The translations under genes and the position numbers were made by a program. The notes under the pieces were generated by a model. The model saw only the letters and a list, made by a program, of their open reading frames with translations. It was not told the DNA's origin and did no database searches. Shown one piece after another: positions 44,588-54,327 of a stretch of 64,000 nt of DNA (its first letter is position 1; each line of letters begins with the position of its first letter). The DNA is from Geotrypetes seraphini (Eukaryota; Chordata; Amphibia; Gymnophiona; Dermophiidae), in contig NC_047093.1 of NCBI RefSeq assembly GCF_902459505.1, forward strand, positions 80,112,308-80,176,307, written 5' to 3'.

Positions 44588-46058
44588 ATCTAAACATGCC
44601 AAAAAGACTTTCATCAACATGACTTCCATGGAATCTCAAGCATTACAAGCTCTTAAACAGGACCAACGTTTGATTATCAAACCAGCAGACAAAGGGGGCT
44701 CCATCATTATACAGAATAGGCAGCAATATGAATCTGAGATCCTTCGTCAACTTAGTGATACTCAATGTTATGTACTTCTGCATCAAGATCCCACCAAAAA
44801 TCTTCAAATGGAGATATGCAAGTTAGTTACTGAAGCTTACCAATGAGGTATTATTACGAAGGCAGAGAGTCGCTTTCTTCAGAATTCTCATCCTCGAACT
44901 CCAGTGTTCTATACAGTGCCCAAAATCCACAAATCCCTCACTAGTCCACCGGGGAGGCCGATCGTTTCCTTGAAAAATATGATCTTGGAACCATTATCTC
45001 AATTTTTAGATAATTTTCTTCAACCTCACGTATGCAAAGCCAGATCTTTCATCAAGGATATCACGGATTTTTTGTGTAAACTTCAATCGTTGGAACTTAT
45101 GGCATCTCAGATTTATTTGGTTTCCTTGGACGTAGTGGCCCTTTACACCAGCATCCCTCAAGATCAGGCCCTGAATATAGTCAACAAGACTCTTGATCTA
45201 CGCCAGGTTCCCTGCAGAGTTCCAACATCTTTTCTTATGAACATGGCCTCCCTGGTGCTTACAAGAAATTATTTCAGGTTTGACAGTTCTTTTTATCAAC
45301 AGATTCAGGGAGTCGCTATGGGCACCACCGCAACTCCCAGCATTGCCAATCTTTTCATGAGTCAATTCGAAGAAGACCACCTATATTCCAGCCCTCAATT
45401 TTCCAACATACATGGGTGGATGCGTTTCATCGACAATATTTTTTTCGTCTGGACCAACTCAGAAGTACAACTCTTGGGGTTTGTGGATTGGCTCAATTCT
45501 CTTACTCAATATTTGCGTTTCACATTGATTTATCATAAACAATCTATTAATTTTTTGGACACTGTGGTGTTGTTCGAAAATGGCAGATTATCGACTAAGG
45601 TGCACCACAAATCAACCGAGAGAAACAACTTTCTGTCTTTTTCCAGCTGCCATCCCAAGCGACTTAAGGCAGCTATTCCCATTGGGCAATTTCTACGCAT
45701 CAGACGTATTTGTACTACGGAGGAGGAATTTAGGAAAGAAGCGACTACCCTCAGGAAAAAATTCTTAGCCAGAGGTTACCCCAACAATGTCATTCATAAA
45801 GCCTATTTAAGAGCTAAACATGCAAACCGGGATCTGATGCTGGAGGGAAGAAAGAAAGAAAGTTCTTCCAATCAAATTTGTATTCGATCTCATTCTACAC
45901 AGTCGGCAGCAGTGGCCGCCAGCATCAGATCCCATTGGCATGTTTTACAACTTCACAGGATTTTTCAAGAGAGCCCCTGTATAGCTTTTTCTAGGGGTAA
46001 AAATCTGGCTGAGCATCTTATATCTTCGGATTTCCACCCCAGACCCCAATACAGTTGA
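44487..46058 (+). pseudogene. Penelope-like reverse transcriptase region
   Basis: Residue motifs in order: IIKPADKGGSIII (PLE N-terminal block), VLYTVPKIHK-like and PPGRPIVS, LDVVALYTSIPQ, GVAMGTTATPSIANLF, RFIDNIFFVW, INFLDTVV and GYPNNVIHKAYLRAKHANR. All are typical of Penelope-type reverse transcriptases. The frame is not continuous, so it is given as a fossil gene. The endonuclease part follows in the same frame. Confidence 0.8.
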
Positions 46059-46061
46059 GGT

Positions 46062-46505
46062 TTGGGGTATCATTCTCCCTGTGGCAAATGCTCTGTTTGC
46101 AACATGTCCACTAGTGGAAATCAGTGGGTGCACCCTCGGACCAAAAAAGTTTACCATCTGACTTCACGTACTTCTTGCGACTCCAAATTTGTGGTCTATG
46201 TGATCACTTGTCCTTGCGGTCTCACGTATGTGGGCTGTACTTCTCGCAGTATAAGGACTAGGCTTATTGAACATCGCAGTTGCTTAAAAACTGGCAAAAC
46301 TACAGCTCCTATGGTATCTCACAATATAATTTACCAGCATGATTTTGTCCAACTGCGTTGGTGCATTTTAGAACAGATTTTTGGGAATTTTGATGGTGAT
46401 AAACATTCCTATCTCTTGAAACGTGAAAACTTTTGGATTTTCCACCTTCAATCCCATCCTCCTATGGGATTAAATGAGAATGTGGATAGATGTTTTATGG
46501 CATGA
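46062..46505 (+). pseudogene. Penelope-like GIY-YIG endonuclease region
   Basis: A CxxC-type zinc-binding connector (CGKCSVC) comes first. A GIY-YIG core begins near 46,185 with VVYVITCPCGLTYVGCTSRS, then R and EH at the expected places, ending with a YLLKRENFWIFHL block. It has the same order as in other vertebrate Penelope/Neptune-type elements. Confidence 0.85.
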
Positions 46506-46916
46506 GGGTACTGGTGGCCTTGGTATACGTGGTCATTTTCATTTCATTTCTTTTTATTTTTATTCCATCCATATAATTTTTCAAATTATCATTCCCATCT
46601 TTTTGGTCATATATATATATAATTTTTTCCCCCACCTCTTTCTTGTTTCTTCATCTCTTTTATTGACTCATCCATTTATTATATATTTTTTTCCTCTGTT
46701 TGTTGCCACGTCCTGACGTCATCACGTCACCACGTTTTTAGGCGTTGGCCATGCAGGGTCTCCAGGGCGTCTTTAAAGCCGCCATGTTTCACTTTTCGGT
46801 CCCAGCGTCTTTGATTGCAGTACGCTTTGGAACCAGGGGATTTTTTCCTACCGACAGACTTAGCAGTCTATGTCGGTTTCTCACCAACTTGTATTTAGTT
46901 TCCTTCAATCTAATCT

Positions 46917-46957
46917 CTGCTCCTGACGAAGTGGCGAAACGGAGCTCTGTCGAGTGG
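46917..46957 (+). ncRNA. Hammerhead-ribozyme-like motif
   Basis: The core CTGACGA (46,923-46,929) and GAAA (46,936-46,939) are intact. Stem III pairs 46,939-46,944 (ACGGAG) with 46,945-46,950 (CTCTGT, one G-U). The cleavage triplet is GTC ending at 46,951. Stem I pairs 46,917-46,922 with 46,952-46,957 in six pairs, two of them G-U. Stem II is reduced to AGTGGC with no clear pair. Hammerheads are known in Penelope-like terminal regions. Confidence 0.5.
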
Positions 46958-47145
46958 CGATTCATAGAGTGGTGATATTTATGAGTGACTCTCAAAAGTT
47001 TACATGTCCTGGATACTTGTGATTTGGCTCTATCTGAGCCGTTCGTGTGTTTGTATATGTGTGAATGTTTAGTATTTATTATTTATTACTTCAGCTTGGT
47101 GCGTGTGTGTGTGTGTTTGGGGGTGTTTTTTAGCTCACGAACTTT

Positions 47146-48086
47146 TCATTGTTAGCACATGAGGTATGGTTAGCAAGAAATTGCACTTGCACTTTGAATG
47201 ATAGGACTTCTAATAACGGTGTACTAGCAATGATATGTATTTGCACTTCATATTGATACTTACATAGTTATATTGTCATTTATGTTTGGTCAGTAATGAC
47301 CTGCATTTGCACTTTCTATTGATACTCTTATGCATATTTATATTGCTATTTATGGTGCTACAGGCTGCAATCCCACTTCTAGTTTAGTTCAATAGGACTT
47401 TTATTAGGGACCTGTAGTGGGATTTCTTTGCATTTGCACTTTATGCCTCATTCTTGCCACAGATTTTGCATTTGCACTTTATGCCTTATCCTTGCCACAG
47501 ATTTTGCATTTGCATTTGCACTTTATGTCTCATTCTTGCCATAGATTTTGTGTTTTATGAAGCACCTTGCACTTTGCATTTTTTCTTCTCTTTTTAATTA
47601 TTTATCAGGTATTTATTTACTTATTCTCCTTATTTGCACATTCACACACAGACACTATTATATTTTATATGTATATCTATAGTATTTATTACATTTATTG
47701 TTGTACGTATTAGCAAAGTTTTTGTCCACATGGTGTGCTTACAGGCATAGTGTATATGTTATGTCCTTTTAACCCCTTCTCCCTGGTGTTAAAAAAGTCT
47801 ATTTGGTTTTGGGAGGGTGTGAAATTTTGTACATACCTTTTTGGTATATATGGACTACATGATGTATGAGGCTACTCTCATTTAGACTTCGGTCTGGTGC
47901 TGGTCACCTTTTGAGATATTGCCTGAGCCAGAGGTCCACGCTTACTAACAACAAAGGGCTCATACTGATGTCCATTATTTATTCATTTATTTATTTATTC
48001 ATTCATTTGTAGTTTTGCCCCATTCCCTTAGACCTTTTTTTTTCCCCCCCAGGGATTAGGTGTACTAGCCAATTTTTGGATTATTC
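47146..48086 (-). repeat. Right inverted terminal repeat of Penelope copy 1
   Basis: Reverse complement of 43,633-44,587. It carries the same tandem unit (about 47,430-47,550). Its inner edge is TCATTGTTAGCACAT and its outer edge GGATTATTC. Confidence 0.9.
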
Positions 48087-48095
48087 ATAAAGAGC

Positions 48096-49138
48096 TTAGA
48101 AACATAGAAGATGACGGCAGAAAAGGGCCACAGCCCATCAAGTCTGCCCACTCCAACAACCCTACCCCCTTGAATTTACCCCCCTAGAGATCCCACATGT
48201 GTATCCCATTTCCTTTTAAAATCCTTCACGCTGCTGGCCTGAATCACCTGAGGTGGAAGTTCATTCCAACGATCGACCACCCTTTCGGTGAAGAAGAACT
48301 TCCTGGTGTCGCCATGAAATTTCCCACCCCTGATTTTCAGCGGATGGCCTCTTGTAGCAGAGGGACCTTTAAAAAAGAAGATATCATCTTCACCTCAATA
48401 CGGCCGGTGATATATTTAAACGTCTCTATCATGTCTCCTCTCTCTCTACGTTCTTCGAGTGAATATAGCTGCAATTTATTCAGCCTTTCTTCATACGGGA
48501 GGTCTTTGAGTCCCGAGACCATTTTGGTGGCCATTCTTTGAACCGACTCAACTCTCAGCACATCCTTTTGGTAATGTGGCCTCCAGAATTGTACACAATA
48601 CTCCAGATGAGGCCTCACCATGGATCTGTACAATGGAATTATAACTTCGGGCTTCCGGCTGGTAAAACTTCTTCGGATGCAACCCATCATTTGTCTTGCC
48701 TTTGATGAAGCCTTCTCCACTTGATTGGCAGTCTTCATGTCTTCGCTAATGATCACCCCCAAATCACGTTCCGCCTTGGTCCTAACTAAGGTTTCACCAT
48801 TTAGTGTGTAAGTTTTGCATGGATTCCTGCTGCCGAGGTGCATGACCTTACATTTTCTAGCATTGAAGTTTAACTGCCAAGTCGAGGACCAATGTTCCAA
48901 TAGAAGTAGGTCCTGCGTCATACTGTCTGGTAAAGTGTTCTAACTTACTATGTTGCATAGTTTGGCGTCATCGGCGAATAATGTGATTTTACCCTGAAGC
49001 CCCTGAGTCAGATCTCCCACAAATATGTTGAAGAGGATCGGGCCCAAGACCGAGCCCTGAGGCACTCCACTGATTACCTCCGACGTTTTTGAAGGGGCAC
49101 TATTTACCACCACTCTCTGAAGTCTACCACTCTCTGAA
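48096..49138 (-). mobile_element. CR1 LINE, reverse transcriptase part and 3' end
   Basis: The minus strand reads SGVPQGSVLGPILFN and LFADDAKLCN (catalytic aspartates kept), then TLNGETLVRTKAERDLG, MVRPHLEYCVQFWRP and ERRERGDMIETFKYI, with 3' end AGAAACATAGAAGATGACGG on the plus strand. One frame break near 48,940 separates the pieces. Same subfamily as the copy at 15-16 kb. 5'-truncated; it sits in the right-hand target duplication of Penelope copy 1. Confidence 0.85.
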
Positions 49139-49440
49139 GCATCAGCCACATAATCCACTCCCTCCTTAATCATGTGAAGACAGGCATTCTCCAGCTCTGA
49201 GGTACTAGACCATAGTCTTGTATGACAGGCCCGTGCCACAAAGGATGGAGCTGGTGCAGTTTTGATACCCAAAACCAGCGCTTCAAACCGTCTTTTAAGG
49301 ACCACACCCAACTTACGGTCCTAGGTGTCCCTCAGTATTACTCCTCCCTCATTAGGAAGGGAGGTGCGCTTCGTCACTTGCTCTACAGCGGAGTCCACTT
49401 TTAGCTGCGATAGCAGCTGTTGAAAGTCCAAAGCCATAGG
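49139..49440 (-). mobile_element. DIRS-type retrotransposon, copy 2, gag part (fossil)
   Basis: Minus-strand text VDSAVEQVTKRTSLPNEGGV, DRKLGVVLKRRFEALVLG and EGVDYVADA resembles DIRS gag. The YVADA end matches the ADALYD start of the fragment at 42,810-43,583, so both are parts of one interrupted, broken element. Confidence 0.65.
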
Positions 49441-49442
49441 GT

Positions 49443-49625
49443 AAGAACATAAGAATTGCCGCTGCTGGGTCAGACCCGTGGTCCATCGTGCCCAGCAGTC
49501 CGCTCATGCAGTGGCCCTCTGGTCAAAGATCAGTGCCCTAACTGAGACTAGCCCTACCTGCATAAGTTCTGGTTCAGCAGGAACTTGTCTAACTTTGTCT
49601 TGAATCCCTGGAGGGTGTTTTCCCC
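49443..49625 (-). mobile_element. CR1 LINE 3' end
   Basis: Begins AAGAACATAAGAATTGCCGC with CTGGGTCAGACCCGTGG and ends in GAGGGTGTTTTCCCCTATGA, the mirror of the tail at 22.2-22.4 kb. Confidence 0.75.
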
Positions 49626-49626
49626 T

Positions 49627-49988
49627 ATGACAGGGAGAGCAGGGAAGAGGTGCTGCTGGACAGGGGGGAGAGGTAAAAAGAAGGGAGAAGACCTACTGCT
49701 GGACTGGGGGAGCAGGCAAGGGGTGCTGCTGGACAGGGGGGAGGTAAAAGGAAGGGAGAAGGCCTACTGCTGGACAAGGGGAGCAGGAAAGAGGTGCTTC
49801 TGGACACAGGGGAGGTAAAAGGAAGGGAGAAGGGCTACTGCTGGACAGGGGGAGCAGGCAAGGGGTGGTGGTGGACAGCCAAGGAAAGAGAGAGACTGAA
49901 AGACAGACAGACAGAAAGCGGCTGAGAGAGAGAGAGACGTCTATTCTAACACCCATTAATCCGTTAATGTAAATGGCTTAAAGACTAG
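49627..49988 (+). mobile_element. Helitron-like 3' part with minisatellite
   Basis: Ends CTTAAAGACTAG before T, like the element at 28.7-29.0 kb, and shares AGACAGACAGACAGAAAGC with it. The inside has about three copies of a ~60-80-bp G-rich unit (GGGGAGCAGGCAAGGGGTGC, CTACTGCTGGACAGGGG) between 49,690 and 49,870. Confidence 0.5.
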
Positions 49989-51752
49989 TGATTAATAATA
50001 TAAAAGTGCCCTTGTGTAAGTATTATGTAGAATAGTTTGCCTGTCCTATTTAAAATTAATGCTAGGAATGCTCACTTCTTACTAGGTCTAGTTTTTTGTT
50101 ACATTTTTTAATATTAAATTATCAAGACTCTAATATTCCTTGGACCCCTACTCAATAGCGGCACTGTCAAATTATTTCAATATGACCCATTAAAATAGTC
50201 TATCAAAACAAATTTGCATGCAAATGCATCACAGTTTTGTTACATTCATGAGGTTTATTGCTGCTACTGGCTCACAAGGCTCTAATCACAAGTTCTCAGT
50301 TAAGAGAAATATCTTTCAAATTACATGCATGCTATCTTTCATTCAGTAATCCTGACCTAAACAACTGTTAAAGGTACACTTCTAAATAAATCTTTCCCCT
50401 CCAGTTCTTTTAATTATGTCCATTTTCAGTCGTTTTAATGATCTGAATGAAAAAAGTGTCTTTTCTCCATTCCAAAACTTTCCTCTAACTCACCTAGAGA
50501 TCTGATGGAGAAAAGGATGCAAGTTGTGTTTCCAGTTGTTTCTGGTCCATGAAGAAAATTAATCAAAAGATAGCACTAAAGTTCCACAGTGACTGTTCCT
50601 TTCAAATGTAAAAGAAGTGCAGATATTTTAAGGAGGGCTGATACTGATTCCTAACCCCTTTTCACTGTTGTTTCTAGCCTATTAACAACCAGAAAACAGT
50701 GTATCTTACTTAAAAATGGCTACTTAAGTTTGCCAAGAATCATTTCAATTTTAAGACCATTTGTGTTGTAAATACCTGCAGTGGAATGCTTTATAAAGCT
50801 ACATACTCGTATATCAGTATATACATACATACACACACAAACAAAAAGTGAAACACACAGTTTTCAAGTGTTTAAATACCACAAAACGCAGACACCCAAA
50901 GAAAACTTGCAGCATTCAAGTATACACATAATGAATCTTACATGTTGCAGCTCTGGCATTTTGACATCCAGTCTTTCACAAGACATAATGGACAGTGATT
51001 AAAAGGCATGGACTGAATACTTCACTTCTTGGCTGTTTTAACTTTGGTCATTTTTATCATTTTGAACCACACTAGCAATTGTAAATGTTTACTGATATAA
51101 ATGTGCCCATTTTTTTTGAAACCCAGATGACAAGTGCATCAAGGTTTATGCAGGTACCATGAAGGGAAGAATTTTGCATTCTATTGTTTGAAACAATCCT
51201 CACAAATTTATAGTACCAAATCTAGTCCTTAAATAAGGGGGTCTCCAAGTTATTTTAAACAATAAAGCAAGTCAGATGATCAGAAATTCATGTATATATG
51301 GACTGCTTGAATATTTTAGCCCATTATATATTACATGATGACACTGGGACTTGACATTCACCAAACACATCTCTAATTCAAAATCATGTATGCTAGCTAG
51401 TTAGGGTAAAAAATATTTTTACTAAAAGTATCAAGTGGGCTGAATTTGGCCCACATATTGGATGTCTCTACCTTAAATGATAAAATACACATAAAATACA
51501 AGTCTACAAAAATAAAATTAAGTTATGGGTTAAAAATCAGAACTTTTGCTTGAAAAGATCAGCTTCAATTTGAAATCTATAATGTTCTTCAGTCTGGGAC
51601 ATCTGCTACATTCTAGACATAGAACTGGAATGGAAGTTTAATTACACAAAACTGAGTTATTTGATGATAATCAAATCCAGGATTTATGTTCGTATGCCAC
51701 GGGAATTGTTCAATAAAGTTTTTCTACACAGGCACAATATGTGAATAAGGCC
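49989..51752 (-). other. ZBTB26: Probable ZBTB26 3'UTR and downstream sequence
   Basis: No repeat or coding feature was recognised in this 1.8-kb block, which is unusual for the window and fits a retained 3'UTR. A minus-strand AATAAA occurs at 50,254-50,259, about 1.5 kb past the stop, and could be the poly(A) signal. Confidence 0.45.
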
Positions 51753-52955
51753 CTATGTGTCAAAGTCTACTGTGATGTCTTGAACATTTCTTTCATTTGC
51801 GTTGTCAAAACTGTTTTTGCCATGTTGCTGCTTAAGGTGTTTTCTTAAAACAGGTTTATGGGCAAACACCATGTCACAGTAGTTACATTTATGGGGTTTA
51901 TCTCCACTATGAAGATTGAGATGATCCTGCAAGGAACATTTCTGAGAAAATGTCTTTCCACATATTTTACATTGAAAAGGTTTTATTCCTGCATGCACTC
52001 TCATATGTCTGTGGAGATTCCCTTTTTGTGTGAATGTTTTGCCACAAAGCAGACACATGAATAGCTTATGCATTTTTAAGTGGTTGGCATAGTTTTCCAG
52101 ATGTCGAAACACTCTGGTGCATTTAGGACACTGATGATGCCACTGAAGTCCTTTGTCTAATGACCTGTTATTGGGTCCAAATATTTCCTTTGCAGCTAGA
52201 ATGACATTGTCTAAACCAGCATCTGAAAGGGAGTAATTTTGCAGTTGGTTTTGTTCCATTTCTCCAACTCTGTTTTCCACAGTCGAATTAATTAAAGAGT
52301 GTTGTGGTTCTGATGAATGCAAGGCATTTTGTTCTGAAGATGTGAAATCATTCTGATTTTTTTTACTCCTAATATCCAATACTTCTCCAACTGACTCTAT
52401 TTTGACAATCTGGATTTCACTATCCTCCATATCCAGACTGTCTTCCGACGGCTGGATGCATGGTGAATCTTGGATGAGAGAATCCTCTCTCTCACTGTCT
52501 TGGTGCCTGACCAGCCCTGAAGAATCTGTTTTCTGTTCGCACTGCTCTCTAGCCTCTGAAGGCTCTTTAGGTCTTATAAACTTCCACAAAGCCTGTGTAC
52601 ATTTTTCCACAATATGGCGCATTTGCAGAAAGCTTGCAGCAGTTAAGTAGTTAACAAGCTCCATTTCTGGGAATTCCAGCATACCACTGTAGCAGGAAAG
52701 CAACAACTGTCGCCCTACTTCAGAGCGTTGTAAGATGGAGATTTTCACTTCCTTTGAATCATTCAATAAAAACTGATCTCTTAAAAAGGGTGAACCTGCT
52801 GCAAATACAATTTTATGTCCATGGACTTCCACGTCGTCTATGTACACCGTAACATCACAGAACTTGCTCTCTTCTCTCAGTTTGTTCATTTCTTGTAACA
52901 TTGAATCTCCATAATTTTCAAATTTGAAGTGAAGAATATCATTTGTTTCACTCAT
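51753..52955 (-). CDS. ZBTB26: Zinc finger and BTB domain-containing protein 26
   Basis: A 400-residue intact frame. BTB/POZ domain at about 14-128 (FCDVTVYIDDVEVHGHKIVF, NYLTAASFLQMRHIVEKC), acidic linker, and four complete C2H2 fingers at about 274-296, 299-321, 327-349 and 355-378, joined by AGIKP and SGDKP linkers. Expected to be a nuclear DNA-binding regulator acting as a BTB dimer. It matches human ZBTB26 closely from memory (start MSE...DxLHFKFENYGDSML). The open frame runs 38 codons further 5', but a splice acceptor (GTGTTTCTCAG then GTCTGCCAAAATGAG) lies 10 bases before this ATG, so the extension is intronic. The C-terminal tail after the last finger is only 22 residues. From memory the human protein is about 440 aa, so its tail may be longer. 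Confidence 0.96.
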   Translation of the reverse strand: MSETNDILHFKFENYGDSMLQEMNKLREESKFCDVTVYIDDVEVHGHKIVFAAGSPFLRDQFLLNDSKEVKISILQRSEVGRQLLLSCYSGMLEFPEMELVNYLTAASFLQMRHIVEKCTQALWKFIRPKEPSEAREQCEQKTDSSGLVRHQDSEREDSLIQDSPCIQPSEDSLDMEDSEIQIVKIESVGEVLDIRSKKNQNDFTSSEQNALHSSEPQHSLINSTVENRVGEMEQNQLQNYSLSDAGLDNVILAAKEIFGPNNRSLDKGLQWHHQCPKCTRVFRHLENYANHLKMHKLFMCLLCGKTFTQKGNLHRHMRVHAGIKPFQCKICGKTFSQKCSLQDHLNLHSGDKPHKCNYCDMVFAHKPVLRKHLKQQHGKNSFDNANERNVQDITVDFDT

Positions 52956-53271
52956 TTTGGCAGACCTGAGAAACACAAGTTTAAAATGACTATCAATTCC
53001 ACTGAAGATTTGGTCAACTTCATACTTTTTGCCATTTGTATATTTCTTTCTACTTAAGTCTGTAAGCATTTATAAGCCTAAAAAACCGTGAGAAGTTCTG
53101 AGAGAAAATGTACTTCCTCTGACAAGTTACACAGGTCAATAATTCAATAGGACTCATAATTACCTTTAAAATGCTATATCCTAATATTGGCTATAAATAT
53201 TAGTATACGTTATTTATAACAGTTAATTTAAATGTTTTAGAAATGTGGATTATACATAAACATTAAATTAA

Positions 53272-53401
53272 GGGGTCCTTTTACTAAGGTGTGCTAGCCG
53301 TTTTAGCGTGCGCTAAATGCTAACGTGTCCATTATAGTCTATAAACACGTTAGCATTTAGCGCATGCTAAAATGGCTAGTGCACCTTAGTAAAAGTACCT
53401 C
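53272..53401. mobile_element. Palindromic MITE with TAA target duplication
   Basis: The ends GGGGTCCTTTTACTAAGG and GCACCTTAGTAAAAGTACCTC are inverted. TTTAGCGTGCGCTAAATGCT is mirrored on the right arm. TAA flanks at 53,269-53,271 and 53,402-53,404. Same family as 36,564-36,727. Confidence 0.8.
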
Positions 53402-53406
53402 TAAAT

Positions 53407-53579
53407 CAGGGATCTCAAAGTCCCTCCTTGAGGGCCGTAATCCAGTCGGGTTTTCAGGATTTCCTCAATGAATATGCATTGAAAGCAGCGCATGCACATA
53501 GATCTCCTGCATATTCATTGAGGAAATCCTGAAAACCCGACTGGATTGCGGCCCTCAAGGAGGGACTTTGAGACCCCTG
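53407..53579. mobile_element. hAT-type palindromic MITE with exact 8-bp target duplication
   Basis: CTCTAAAT is present at 53,399-53,406 and 53,580-53,587. The ends CAGGGATCTCAAAGTCCCTC and its complement (ending CCCCTG) enclose arms with CCAGTCGGGTTTTCAGGATT around a loop. The target includes the last bases of the MITE just to the left, so this insertion is the younger one. Confidence 0.9.
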
Positions 53580-53587
53580 CTCTAAAT

Positions 53588-54242
53588 CAAATAAAAAATA
53601 GTACACGTGTAATAAGTTATAAAGGAATGCCGTCACTTTTTGATAAGAAAACAAATTACCTTTACCTGTAATATTAGGAAACAAGCAAAGTCAAAGAGGA
53701 AAGGCATAGATACATTCTAAGTTTACAGCACATTGCTATCCTTGCACAAGCCTTGAAAGTACGACATCAGAAGCAATGTGATTTCTAGGCCTATAAAGTA
53801 CTGATGCCACAGAAGGAAATTAACACATTCTAGCAGATGCCACCACAAAATCCATATGCAAATAATTCTTGAAAGATTTCAAGTTATTTATATCATACAC
53901 AAATATCTCCCCCCCACCCCACCCCCAGTCTCACATATTTGGCTCTTGAGATTTTTCCTGTCAATGTGCTTAAAATTCTGAAAAGCAAATAAACAAAAAG
54001 AAGCAAAAAATTTAACACACAAGGTGAGATAATAGGTCAAACAAAATAACCAAAATAATAATAAAAATGCAAACAAACAGCAAGAAAAAATATTCCTAGT
54101 TCCTAAAATGTGTTGACTGGCACTTAAGTTTTCAAAATATATTTCCACCCTGTCTAAACAGTTTTAAATTTGGCTGGAAACTGTTCAGTACATTTAATCT
54201 AGTCTAAGCAATACAATATATATGTAGCACCCACTATAGTAC
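53588..54242. other. Probable ZBTB26 intronic sequence, nothing recognised
   Basis: AT-rich, no gene motif. Contains a short C-run near 53,910-53,925. Confidence 0.4.
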
Positions 54243-54327
54243 CTTATTCCTTTTTCTGACATGAGAAATCCAGGAAGTTCTTTGAAATGTTGTTCCCAAA
54301 TCTGGAATGTGCGACGCAACCAGTCAT
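54243..54327 (-). other. Candidate small exon upstream of ZBTB26
   Basis: On the minus strand TTCTTTATTTCCTCAG, a good acceptor, precedes an 85-base block that ends AAG before GTACTATAG, a weaker donor. One frame is open throughout and reads DWLRRTFQIWEQHFKELPG onward. I do not recognise the peptide. It could be an untranslated ZBTB26 exon, an exon of an unknown gene, or chance. Confidence 0.3.

Larger units (their letters stand above)
43582..48084 (+). mobile_element. Penelope-like element, copy 1, with long inverted terminal repeats
   Basis: A single reading frame with about two breaks runs from roughly 44.5 to 46.5 kb. Its reverse transcriptase region has LDVVALYTSIPQDQAL, GVAMGTTATPSIANLF and RFIDNIFFVW. 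A Cys-rich connector (CGKCSVC) and a GIY-YIG endonuclease (YVITCPCGLTYVGCTSRSIR) follow. The coding part lies between inverted repeats at 43,633-44,587 and 47,146-48,086. The flanking words TCATAAAGAGC (43,563-43,573 and 48,085-48,095) are a target duplication. Penelope elements use both enzymes for target-primed retrotransposition. High similarity between the repeats suggests a fairly recent insertion. Confidence 0.85.

Noticed and set aside
52956-53069. 38-codon N-terminal extension of ZBTB26
   Set aside because: A splice acceptor lies between it and the MSE start. The extension is intron.
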